Assembly: GCA_022702935.2 (NCBI GenBank)
Contig: JAKIML020000093.1
Location: 1-57,755 of the forward strand
Origin: Bacillota bacterium
Lineage (GTDB): Bacteria; Bacillota; Clostridia; DSM-8532
Direction: 5' to 3'
DNA length: 57,755 bases
Below the pieces are notes generated by a model. It was not told the origin of the DNA. It did not search any database and saw nothing but the letters and a program-made list of their open reading frames with translations. The translations under genes and the position numbers were made by a program. Positions 44,929 to 52,974 of this stretch are shown in pieces (the first letter of the stretch is position 1; each line of letters begins with the position of its first letter).

Positions 44929-45657
44929 CTAGAAAGGACCTTTGAAGTCACCGATATCGGTAACCTTGGTTAAATGATCTTCATACTTATCGATATAAAG
45001 GCTGCCTTCTGAATTAAGCGCTACTAAAAAGACCTCTGATAGTGAGTAAACACCATGTTGTCTTAGCTCATTCATCAGCCAATCCTTATCCTTGTTCAGT
45101 TGTCGGAGGTTTTCCTCAATCAGGATGCCATCGTAAACCAGTTCTGTGCTGATACCTGAATCCTGTACCTGAATATTCATGTCCTTGGGTGTCACAGGCT
45201 GAAATTCGGGCTTTTTGAGGATGGAAAGCTGACCATTGGGCTCGATGATGGCATACTCAACCTGGTTAGGATCAAACACCCCTTGGTTTCTTAACAGTGC
45301 CAGGATGTCAGAGGCTCTGTACTTGGCCTTCTTTAATACCTTTTCCATGATCTTTCCCTTCATGATCACGATGACGGGCTCACCTTCCAGCATCTTGGCG
45401 GCATAGTGCCACTTGAGAGTTATAAGCTCCATGAGATAGCCCAAGGCAGACCAAGCCAATAAGCCAACCCAATGGGGCCATGCTCTGCTGGATAAATCGG
45501 TGGTTAAAGTACCAGCAATGGAGCCAATGGTTATACCCAGGACATAATCAAAAAAGGTCAATTGGCTGAGCTGCTCCTTGCCGATGATACGTGTGAATAT
45601 GAGAAGCGTAAAAAAGCCAATAATTGAGCGAACAAGTACCACCAAGCCTTCATTCAA
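44929..45657 (-). CDS. DUF421 membrane protein (YetF/YdfS-like)
   Basis: 242 residues: three N-terminal membrane helices (IGFFTLLIFTRIIGKEQLSQ and TFFDYVLGITIGSIAG are the family signature), followed by two small alpha/beta DUF421 domains in the cytoplasm (ILALLRNQGVFDPNQVEYAI). Bacillus relatives include YetF and YdfS; a germination or spore-membrane role has been suggested for some family members. It forms an operon with the DUF4363 gene. Confidence 0.87.
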   Translation of the reverse strand: MNEGLVVLVRSIIGFFTLLIFTRIIGKEQLSQLTFFDYVLGITIGSIAGTLTTDLSSRAWPHWVGLLAWSALGYLMELITLKWHYAAKMLEGEPVIVIMKGKIMEKVLKKAKYRASDILALLRNQGVFDPNQVEYAIIEPNGQLSILKKPEFQPVTPKDMNIQVQDSGISTELVYDGILIEENLRQLNKDKDWLMNELRQHGVYSLSEVFLVALNSEGSLYIDKYEDHLTKVTDIGDFKGPF

Positions 45658-45732
45658 GTGCCAGCACCTCTTTATTATGGTATCCGGTATATTGTTTGAA
45701 CAAAGAAGGGGCGTTATGCGTGTGGAATAGAT

Positions 45733-46333
45733 CTATTCTTTAACCTCAATCACAACATCCTTGACAATTCGCCCATCGATACTATAGGCCGAACGAAGGA
45801 TAGCATTGAAAGGGTGATTGATTCCGTCCGGGAACGTCAAATAAAGGGTCTTTTTATCATCAGAATAGGTGATTGCTGAGACATCGAACCCTGAAGTATA
45901 AACACTGCTGAACTCAGTGACCGGCATCTCAAAAACTACCTCAATAGTGTTATTATTATCTCTTACCTCTTGGATTGTGCCATGAGAGGACATGCTCATA
46001 GGCTTTATAAATAATCCATCAAGATGACCCCTATAGTATAAAAAAAGAAGTGTCGCCATAAACAAGGGTAATACGACTAAGCCAAAAAGCCATTTTTGTG
46101 GCGGCTTTTTTATGGTCGTATTCTGCCCGGCAACGATGGCATCTATCCATGGAATGTTCAAAGATTCCACTGAAAGCTTGCCAAAAGAAGAAAGGCTTAC
46201 TCTGCATAGCAAAGACGTAGTACAATTCATGCTGAAAAGCGGTGGGAATGGTGACAATACAGCAAGTAACCAATAGAATGACTGAAACTAAAGGAAACCC
46301 GTAATCGGAGTTTTTAAAAAGCCTTTTAATCAT
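45733..46333 (-). pseudogene. Rhomboid-like membrane protein, core deleted and frameshifted
   Basis: The first 60 codons from ATG 46333 read as a rhomboid start: a membrane segment (PLVSVILLVTCCIVTIP) and FFFWQAFSGIFEHSMD, where WQ-x3-G-x-F-x-H is the L1 loop pattern. After that the frame is lost and a different frame continues from about 46160 with WIDAIVAGQNTTIKKP, one membrane segment and an extracytoplasmic beta domain to 45733. The GxSG serine and catalytic His helices are absent. Best explained as a deletion joining two parts of one gene or two genes. Confidence 0.6.
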
Positions 46334-46354
46334 ACATTACCCTTTCTTATTTTA

Positions 46355-46582
46355 TTAATCTTTTTGATTCCCGTGGAGAGTGCGGTGGAGGAAGACCTCC
46401 ATGGATTCAATATAGGCCGCAGTAAAGGGAACACCGTTGGAATCGGAGGGAAAAACAGCACGCCCATGGACAGCGTACATGGTGTCCACATGAAGCTTCT
46501 CAAGCTCCTGAGGGGATACCTTGTCCATCAGCTGATGAACCATGGAGCCTATCATTTCAAGATGCGCAAGCTCTTCAGTACC
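46355..46582 (-). pseudogene. Truncated second copy of cotJC
   Basis: GTEELAHLEMIGSMVHQLMD through PFTAAYIESME is nearly identical to the middle of the intact CotJC at 48.6 kb (about residues 62-132). The first 60 and last 55 residues, including several metal-ligand positions of the manganese-catalase-like fold, are missing; the tail VFLHRTLHGNQKD is unrelated. No start codon or SD fits the homologous frame. Confidence 0.85.
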
Positions 46583-46981
46583 ATGATGTTTTCAGTGATA
46601 AGTAACCTACTTTGGAAGCCACGGAGATGTGCCACCGGCCACTGACAGTTTATATGGATTCCTAAATACTGGTTATATACTTAAAGCAAATATCTGTATT
46701 AACATGAGATTCTAAGCTACTTTAACTGGATAAGAGCGCTTTGTATTAATATTTTATATAAATGTCCGCAGTTATTACATTAAAAACCGCACTTATTACA
46801 AAACAAATCACTATTTTAAAATGTATGGTATAATGTTACAAAAAAAGGAAAAACGGCGGTGCAATGTTGATGGGGGTGAGGATTATGAATTAAGAATGTA
46901 AAAACAGCGCAGAGTACTTGTCGTTTACTTCATTTACCTAACATTGATTCGTTAAAATTTTAAAAAAGCGAGGGAGAAAGT
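46583..46981 (+). promoter_or_regulatory. AT-rich intergenic region with extended -10 promoter
   Basis: About 400 bp without a convincing gene. TGGTATAAT at 46826-46834 is a good extended -10 for the SH3 gene 148 bp downstream. A nine-codon ORF (ATG 46864, MLMGVRIMN) lies in the leader; whether it is translated is unknown. GAGGGAGAAAG before 46982 is the SD of the next gene. Confidence 0.45.
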
Positions 46982-47350
46982 ATGTTGAAAAAGTGTTTTG
47001 CAATCTTATGTGCCATAGTGCTTCTCGTATCTACAGGAACTTATGCTTATGCCGCTTCAAATCAGGATTTACAAGATCCAAATGGTCAGATTAAAATACA
47101 GCTCATTAGTGGAACACTTAGAGTGACAGCATCTGCTCTTAATCTCAGATCAGGCCCTGGAACTAACTACTCAGTAATATGTACACTATCTAAGGGTACA
47201 ATGTTAACTATACTTGATTTTACACCGATTCCTGTTACTCCAAAAACATGGGATACAACATGGTTTAAAGTACATGTCGACGATGGAACATATGCAGGTA
47301 AAGAAGGATGGGTATATGGTCAATATGTTGAAGGTGTTGACCTACCATAA
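46982..47350 (+). CDS. Secreted bacterial SH3-domain protein
   Basis: 122 residues: a Sec signal peptide (basic MLKKC, hydrophobic core, likely cleavage after YAYA) and a single SH3b domain (residues 45-120) with the classic ALNLRSGPGTNYSVICTLSKG and EGWVYGQYV segments. SH3b domains bind cell wall peptides or glycans. There is no catalytic domain, so this is a small wall-binding exported protein. Base composition is more AT-rich than the surrounding housekeeping genes. Confidence 0.85.
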   Translation: MLKKCFAILCAIVLLVSTGTYAYAASNQDLQDPNGQIKIQLISGTLRVTASALNLRSGPGTNYSVICTLSKGTMLTILDFTPIPVTPKTWDTTWFKVHVDDGTYAGKEGWVYGQYVEGVDLP

Positions 47351-47460
47351 ATGATATATGTAATTCAGAGTAGCAGTTTTATTTACTGCTACTCTGATAA
47401 TTGCCTATATCGGGGCTGTGAGCGCTATTTAGTCATTAAAATAATTCATTGGTATTGATT

Positions 47461-48447
47461 ATGAGAAAGATTATAGTGATTGTTCTAACACTTATTTTGC
47501 TACTTTCTGGATGCAAAAAAGATAATATAAATCTGACTGATATATCAGCATCTCCCGAGGTATCGCAGGAGTTTCTTGCTTCTCCATCCACTCAATTGAT
47601 CGAGTTTGAGCGAGCTGATACTGAGAGAATAAAAACAGATATCTTGGAGATTGCGAAAGTGTGTCGTTCTGCTGGGAGTGAAGAGGAACGCAATGCCGCT
47701 TTGTATATAATGAAGCAATTAGAGGCTGCGGGCTATGCACCAGTTATGCAAGAGTATTATTTCGAAAGTAAAGAAGAAAAAGATGAAAGTGGAGTTATGA
47801 GCCTGGCTTATATAAGAGTGGAGCCTACTGAATCGTACGATATAAAAACACAAAATGTATGTGCTGTTCGTACTGCTAGTAATGGTAATAAGGCACCCAT
47901 TATTATTTTATCAGCTCACTACGATAGCTTCATGGGGGTTGGTGCTCTAGACAATGCCAGCGGTACGGCTGCTTTACTGGAACTCTCGAGGTTAATAACT
48001 TATAGCGGTAATTATGAGATCAGGTTTGTCTTCTTTGGTGCCGAAGAGTGGTTTCTTAGAGGTTCACAGAATTATGTGAAGGATCTTAGCGATGAAGAAA
48101 AGTCCAGGATCATCGCCAATATCAATATGGATACCATTGGATATAATGGCTCCGCTAAGTTAAATCTATATATTTGGGACCATACCGGAAGCAAAGCGGT
48201 GGATCTGCTTACTGCATCAAAGGCATGGTCTGACATTGAGATTACTGAAAGTAAGGATTATAAAAGCGATCACACTTCTTTTGCCGAGGAAGGCATTCCG
48301 GCAGTGTTGATGATAGATAAGCCAACAGACACAAACCTTTCGAAAATAATCAATAGCGAAGAGGATACACTTGAAAAAGTAGATGCTCATCGGATTAAAG
48401 AAATAGTTGATATGGTAATATCTTCGTTGGCTGAGAGAATGTATTGA
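47461..48447 (+). CDS. M28 family zinc aminopeptidase, lipoprotein
   Basis: 328 residues. A lipoprotein signal ends at LLLSGC with Cys21-23 as the lipid site, giving an outer-face membrane anchor (processed by Lgt and Lsp). The M28 metal ligands are in order: His and Asp in SAHYDS and ALDNASG, Glu-Glu in FFGAEEW, Asp in NMDTIGYN and His in SDHTSF. It should trim peptides outside the cell. No clear SD precedes ATG 47461. Composition is AT-rich like the SH3 gene before it. Confidence 0.88.
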   Translation: MRKIIVIVLTLILLLSGCKKDNINLTDISASPEVSQEFLASPSTQLIEFERADTERIKTDILEIAKVCRSAGSEEERNAALYIMKQLEAAGYAPVMQEYYFESKEEKDESGVMSLAYIRVEPTESYDIKTQNVCAVRTASNGNKAPIIILSAHYDSFMGVGALDNASGTAALLELSRLITYSGNYEIRFVFFGAEEWFLRGSQNYVKDLSDEEKSRIIANINMDTIGYNGSAKLNLYIWDHTGSKAVDLLTASKAWSDIEITESKDYKSDHTSFAEEGIPAVLMIDKPTDTNLSKIINSEEDTLEKVDAHRIKEIVDMVISSLAERMY

Positions 48448-48485
48448 TTGCTAATTGCAGGGGGCAAAAACCTGTGTATAGCAAA

Positions 48486-48541
48486 AAGCTTGGACAACCC
48501 TGGGCTGATGGGTGATCCAAGCTTCTTCTTTGAGGTGGGTT
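48486..48541 (+). terminator. Terminator after the M28 peptidase gene
   Basis: AAGCTTGGA (48486-48494) pairs with TCCAAGCTT (48526-48534), followed by CTTCTTT. Confidence 0.75.
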
Positions 48542-48543
48542 GA

Positions 48544-48639
48544 ATGAGGTTATGTATGATGTTAAAAGGTAACTGCATCGCGTATTATGGAGTACACGCA
48601 ATTGTGAAGGCAATTACCGGAGGAGCTAAAAAACATTAA
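48544..48639 (+). CDS. Possible 31-residue peptide
   Basis: ATG 48544 follows GAGGTGGG by five bases and opens a 31-codon frame: a hydrophobic start with Met and Cys (MRLCMMLKGNC), then IAYYGVHAIVKAITGG and a basic end AKKH. It is cationic and could form an amphipathic helix; YYG recalls class II bacteriocins but the full YGNGV box is absent. No immunity or export gene adjoins. It lies between a terminator and the end of cotJC, and no promoter is seen. Confidence 0.35.
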   Translation: MRLCMMLKGNCIAYYGVHAIVKAITGGAKKH

Positions 48640-49212
48640 TTAATAGAACTTTTTCTTACCCATGGTTTCCTGGACAATTCTTAAGGCTTCACCGAATCTC
48701 TGGTAATGCACTACTTCCCGTTCTCTTAAGAAACGCAAAGGATCAATAACATCGGGGTCATCAGTCAGTTTAAGCAGGTACTCATAGGTTGCACGGGCCT
48801 TTTGTTCTGCCGCAAGATCCTCATTAAGGTTGGCGATGGGGTCCTCCATGGACTCAAGATATGCGGCTGTAAAGGGGACACCATTGGAATCGGAGGGGTA
48901 GACTGCCCGGCCGTGGATGGCATACATGGTGTCTACGTGCAGCTTCTCCAGCTCCTGGGGGGACACCTTGTCCATCAATTGATGAACCATGCTGCCGATC
49001 ATTTCCAAGTGAGCCAGTTCCTCTGTGCCGATATCGTTCAGAATGGCCTTGGTCTCCTTGGTGGGCATGGAGAACCTTTGACTTAAATAACGCAGGGATG
49101 CGGCTAATTCACCGTTGGGACCGCCGTATTGAGTCAGTATGGCTACAGCCATTCGGGGGTCGGGTTTCTTGATGTTAATAGGGTACTGTGTCTTCTTCTC
49201 ATAGTACCACAT
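48640..49212 (-). CDS. cotJC: Spore coat protein CotJC (manganese catalase-like)
   Basis: 190 residues of the manganese-catalase-like ferritin fold, an inner spore coat protein. Carboxylate and His ligands sit in IGTEELAHLEMIG, AEQKARATYEYLL and REREVVHYQRFGE. The start YEKKTQYPINIKKPDPRMA is diagnostic of CotJC. It overlaps cotJB by 14 bp as the last gene of the operon. The organism is therefore very probably a spore former. Confidence 0.95.
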   Translation of the reverse strand: MWYYEKKTQYPINIKKPDPRMAVAILTQYGGPNGELAASLRYLSQRFSMPTKETKAILNDIGTEELAHLEMIGSMVHQLMDKVSPQELEKLHVDTMYAIHGRAVYPSDSNGVPFTAAYLESMEDPIANLNEDLAAEQKARATYEYLLKLTDDPDVIDPLRFLREREVVHYQRFGEALRIVQETMGKKKFY

Positions 49213-49471
49213 TGTTCATGCCTCCTTTATAATCCCACGGCCAGGGATCGTTAATCCATTGCCAGCAGGTAGTATTGGGAAGATATCTCGCATTCAGCGG
49301 TCCATATTTGCTCTGGAATTGTTTTCTTAAGTTCTCTGACTGTTCAAGAGCCATTTTGTAATCTCTCAGTGCATTCTCATCCGACGGATGTGTATCTAAA
49401 AAAAGCTGTAAATCGTAGAGAGCAAAATCGTAGGCCATGATCTGCTCCAACAAGGTTGTCTGTTCGTCCAC
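49199..49471 (-). CDS. cotJB: Spore coat protein CotJB
   Basis: 90 residues, helical; AYDFALYDLQLFLDTHPSDE and the aromatic tail TCWQWINDPWPWDYKGG are family signatures. It is needed with CotJA and CotJC for coat assembly in Bacillus. It overlaps cotJC and starts 34 bp after cotJA. Confidence 0.94.
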   Translation of the reverse strand: MDEQTTLLEQIMAYDFALYDLQLFLDTHPSDENALRDYKMALEQSENLRKQFQSKYGPLNARYLPNTTCWQWINDPWPWDYKGGMNNVVL

Positions 49472-49505
49472 GCAAAAACACCTCCATTGTCAAAGTCCAT
49501 AGCAC

Positions 49506-49694
49506 TTACTTAACGAGTTCGGGGAATACGGTTCCTTTTTTTAATGCTTCCTGTGCCGGCAGAATCTTGCCATAGAGCTGATAGGGCACATAGGCATTGG
49601 ATAGTTCCGGCTTTACAGGCATGACGGGGATCACAATGGATTCACCAGTACAGTTGTTGCCAGAATAAATCGTAGTCAATTTTAGGTTCTCCAT
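49506..49694 (-). CDS. cotJA: Spore coat-associated protein CotJA
   Basis: 62 residues; ending segment NAYVPYQLYGKILPAQEALKKGTVFPEL is the CotJA hallmark. ATG 49694 is chosen with GGAGG ten bases upstream. Upstream on the minus strand CATAGTAT (about 49730) resembles a sigma-E -10 box (CATAnnnT), as expected for a mother-cell coat operon, but the -35 is not clear. Confidence 0.88.
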   Translation of the reverse strand: MENLKLTTIYSGNNCTGESIVIPVMPVKPELSNAYVPYQLYGKILPAQEALKKGTVFPELVK

Positions 49695-49902
49695 GAATTT
49701 GAAGCCTCCAAGCATGTTTCTGCTATATACTATGTACAAGCATTCTTAGATGTGAGACATGGCTGCCTATTTTGTTGAAGGGCTATAAAAAAGCTTCTGC
49801 GGGATAGAATAAGGCTGTATATCGCGTGTTTGGCTTGCCTTAAGAGCTGGAATATAGGATAATAGGAATAATGGTAAAACATGGTGTAAGGAGACAGAGA
49901 CT

Positions 49903-51561
49903 ATGGCAGACCAAGAAATACGCATCAATCTCAACGGAAATGAGCAATGGGTTGAAAAGGGGATCAAAATTGAGGAACTGGTAAAGGGGCAGAAGGGCAA
50001 GAATGGTGCACCCATTGTGGCCGCTCTGGTTAACAATGAGATTCGTGAGCTGACTTACGCCCTGGACCAGGAATGCACCATTAACTTTGTGGATCTGTCC
50101 AGTGAGGATGGGATCCGAATCTATGCAAGAAGCCTGAAATTTCTTTTGATAAAGGCGGTTCATGATATCTTTCCGGATAAGGAGATAGAGATTCGACACT
50201 CGGTAAGCCGGGGCCTTTTCTTCGAGATTTTAGGGGGCGGTGTCACAGCCGCTGATGTGGAGAAAATTGAAAAGCGCATGTGGGAATTGGTTGAGGCCAA
50301 CAAGAAGTTCATGAAGGTCATTGTGTCCATTGATGATGCGCGCAAGATTTTCTTAAAGCGGGGCAGGGAGGATCGCCACCGTGCCATTGAAAACCGGGAA
50401 AAGGACTATGTGACCCTTTATATATTGGATGATGTTGAGGACTATTTCTACGGCTATATGGTTCCCAGTACGGGTTATCTGACCCTGTTCAAGCTGGAGG
50501 CTGATAATGGGGGCATTATTCTGGTCATGCCCAAAAAGGAGCAACCCACAACACTTCCCAATGTGCCCGTGCCCAGAAAGCTGTTTAATGTCTTTTCCGA
50601 GTACACCCAGTGGCTTAAGATTCTGGGGGTGGACGACGTGGGCAGGCTCAATGATGTGGCTGAGGATAACCGGATTAAGGAGCTGGTGCTTATTGCCGAA
50701 GCCCTGCATGAGAAGAAGATAGCCAGCATTGCTGATATGATAACCAAGCAGCAGCCCGAGAAAAAGATTATCATGATTGCGGGGCCCTCTTCCTCGGGAA
50801 AGACCACCTTTGCCCAAAGGCTGTCCATTCAGCTTCGGGTCAACGGGCTCGTTCCTTTAAATATCTCCACCGATGACTATTTCGTGGATAAAACCCGCAC
50901 GCCCAGGGATGAGGAAGGCAAGCCCGACTACGAGGCCCTGGAGACGGTGGATCTGGATCTCTTCAATAAGGACTTAAACACCCTGCTGGCAGGCGGAGAA
51001 ATCGACCTTCCCAGCTTTAACTTCAAAACGGGGCTGCGGGAGTATCATGGCAGGAAGATGAAGCTACAGGATGGTCAGGTTCTTGTCATTGAAGGTATTC
51101 ATGCCCTGAACCCCAGACTGACCTGGGATGTGAAGCACGAAAATATCTTTAAGATTTACATCAGCGCTATTACCTCCATGCGCATTGACCAGCATAACCG
51201 TATCCCTACCACCGATTTACGCCTCTTAAGGCGTATTGTCAGGGACAATCGTTACCGTGGAACGCCTGCGCCGCAAACCATTGATATGTGGCCCAGTGTC
51301 AGACGGGGTGAGGAGCGGAACATCTTCCCGTTCCAGGAAGAGGCCGATGCCATGTTCAACTCGTCCCTGATCTATGAGCTTTTGATGATAAAACCGGTAG
51401 CTCTGCCCCTGCTTCAGGCCATCACCAGGGATATGCCCCAGTATGCGGAGGCCAGACGTTTGATAGAATTCCTGAGCTATTTTGTGTCGGTTCCTTCGGA
51501 CCTGGTGCCTCCTAACTCCATTTTAAGAGAGTTCCTGGGCGGTTCGGTCTTCCATACCTGA
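49903..51561 (+). CDS. TGS domain-uridine kinase-like nucleoside kinase
   Basis: 552 residues. The N-terminal TGS and second-additional domains (1-220) resemble those of threonyl-tRNA synthetase (HSVSRGLFFEI and RGREDRHRAIENREKDYV), and the C-terminal half is a uridine kinase-like P-loop domain with GPSSSGKTT at 294-302, DDYFVDKTRTP and VIEGIHALN. This fusion is common in Clostridia and Thermotoga; phosphorylation of uridine/cytidine is assumed, and the role of the TGS part is unknown. AAGGAG lies some 13 bases before the ATG. Confidence 0.92.
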   Translation: MADQEIRINLNGNEQWVEKGIKIEELVKGQKGKNGAPIVAALVNNEIRELTYALDQECTINFVDLSSEDGIRIYARSLKFLLIKAVHDIFPDKEIEIRHSVSRGLFFEILGGGVTAADVEKIEKRMWELVEANKKFMKVIVSIDDARKIFLKRGREDRHRAIENREKDYVTLYILDDVEDYFYGYMVPSTGYLTLFKLEADNGGIILVMPKKEQPTTLPNVPVPRKLFNVFSEYTQWLKILGVDDVGRLNDVAEDNRIKELVLIAEALHEKKIASIADMITKQQPEKKIIMIAGPSSSGKTTFAQRLSIQLRVNGLVPLNISTDDYFVDKTRTPRDEEGKPDYEALETVDLDLFNKDLNTLLAGGEIDLPSFNFKTGLREYHGRKMKLQDGQVLVIEGIHALNPRLTWDVKHENIFKIYISAITSMRIDQHNRIPTTDLRLLRRIVRDNRYRGTPAPQTIDMWPSVRRGEERNIFPFQEEADAMFNSSLIYELLMIKPVALPLLQAITRDMPQYAEARRLIEFLSYFVSVPSDLVPPNSILREFLGGSVFHT

Positions 51562-51621
51562 TAAAGGTTTAGTATAGCCGAACGCCCTTTAATCACTAAT
51601 CTTTCAGCTTAAGGAGAGACC

Positions 51622-52779
51622 ATGAAACCTTTAAAACTATTTGCAACGGCCACCTTCGGCGTTGAGTCGGTTGTGGCCAGAGAACTCAAGCATCTTGGTC
51701 ATGAGAACACCTTTACCGATAACGGAAAGATCTATTTTGAGGGTGACTTTGAAGACCTTTGCAAGGCCAATCTATGGCTGCGGAGCGCCGAGCGTGTCTA
51801 TGTTCTGATGGGCGAGTTCACGGCCACCACCTTTAACGATCTCTTTGAGGCCACCAAGGCCCTGCCTTGGGAGGACTGGCTGCCAAAGGACGCCCAATTT
51901 CCTGTCACCGGAGGCTGTGTCAAATCCACTCTCATGAGTGTTTCAGATTGCCAGTCCATTATCAAAAAGGCCATTGTGGAAAGGCTTAAGAAGGTCTATA
52001 AGCTTGAGATCTTCCCCGAGACCGGCCCCAAATACCGAATTGATTTTAACATTCTCAGGGATAAGGTCACCTTGGCCATTGACAGCTCGGGAACCGGGCT
52101 CCATAAGAGGGGCTATCGCAGCCTGGGCTACACGGCTCCCATAAAGGAGACCCTGGCCAGTGCTCTGCTTCTGATTAGCCGCTGGGCGCCCGGCAAGCCC
52201 TTGATTGACCCCTTCTGTGGAACGGGCACCATTCCCATTGAGGCGGCCTTGATGGAGATGAATAAGGCTCCCGGTTTGGATCGGGAATTTGACTGTCAGG
52301 AATGGCCCAATATTCCCAAGGAGGTTTGGTATCGGGTGCTGTCCGAGGCACAGGATCTTATCAGGCCCGCCTCAGACATTGCCATTCAAGGCTATGATAT
52401 CAATCCTGAGGCCATCAGCATGGCCAATTATCACGCCCGCCAGGCCGGTGTCTCTGACAGAGTGCATCTCCAGACCCGGGATGTAAAGGATCTTTCTTCA
52501 AAGGCCCAGTACGGCTTTATTGTGACTAATCCGCCCTATGGGGAACGTATCGGGGAGAAAAGGGACAACCAAAGACTTTATAAGCAAATGGGAGAGAGCT
52601 TCAAAAGGCTTCCAACCTGGTCCTTTTATGTGATTAACGCCGACCCGGAATTCGAGCGGTATTTCGGGCGCAAGGCCGATAAGAACCGAAAGCTCTACAA
52701 CGGCGGACTCTTATGCTATTACTATCAATTCTTCGGACCCAAGCCGCCCCGTGCGCCTAAGGCGGAAGAGGACGCGTAA
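51622..52779 (+). CDS. THUMP-domain class I SAM-dependent RNA methyltransferase (RlmL-like)
   Basis: 385 residues: an N-terminal ferredoxin-like/THUMP RNA-binding region (1-160) and a Rossmann methyltransferase with DPFCGTGTIPIEAAL as motif I and the N2-guanine methylation motif NPPYGERI at 303-310. This is the YpsC/RlmL family; 23S rRNA is the likely substrate by homology to the N-terminal half of E. coli RlmL, but tRNA targets (Trm14) are known for relatives. AAGGAGAG precedes the ATG. Confidence 0.92.
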   Translation: MKPLKLFATATFGVESVVARELKHLGHENTFTDNGKIYFEGDFEDLCKANLWLRSAERVYVLMGEFTATTFNDLFEATKALPWEDWLPKDAQFPVTGGCVKSTLMSVSDCQSIIKKAIVERLKKVYKLEIFPETGPKYRIDFNILRDKVTLAIDSSGTGLHKRGYRSLGYTAPIKETLASALLLISRWAPGKPLIDPFCGTGTIPIEAALMEMNKAPGLDREFDCQEWPNIPKEVWYRVLSEAQDLIRPASDIAIQGYDINPEAISMANYHARQAGVSDRVHLQTRDVKDLSSKAQYGFIVTNPPYGERIGEKRDNQRLYKQMGESFKRLPTWSFYVINADPEFERYFGRKADKNRKLYNGGLLCYYYQFFGPKPPRAPKAEEDA

Positions 52780-52806
52780 GAAAAGAAGTTTAACGTAATA
52801 AAAAAT

Positions 52807-52949
52807 GGGGCTGTCTTAAAACTGGACAGTTATAAAAAGGCCATGAGGTTCTCATCTGATAAGCCTCCGCAGGAGCATTAACAACTTCCTGCGACGAGGA
52901 CAGCCAGAAGATGAGAACACCATGGCCAACTTACTGTTTTGAGATAACC
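52807..52949. repeat. MITE-like palindromic element, copy B (uninterrupted)
   Basis: 143 bp. Terminal repeats are GGGGCTGTCTTAAAACTGG on the left and, as complement, GGTTATCTCAAAACAG on the right, similar to IS1182-type ends. Inner arms GGCCATGAGGTTCTCATCT (52839-52857) and AGATGAGAACACCATGGCC (52909-52927) pair with only two mismatches, and CCTCCGCAGGA pairs with TCCTGCGACGAGG. The loop reads GCATTAACAACTT, where copy A has its insertion. It again lies between convergent genes and could act as a terminator for both. Confidence 0.75.
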
Positions 52950-52974
52950 TTAATATTTTAAGAGGCTTACCTGT

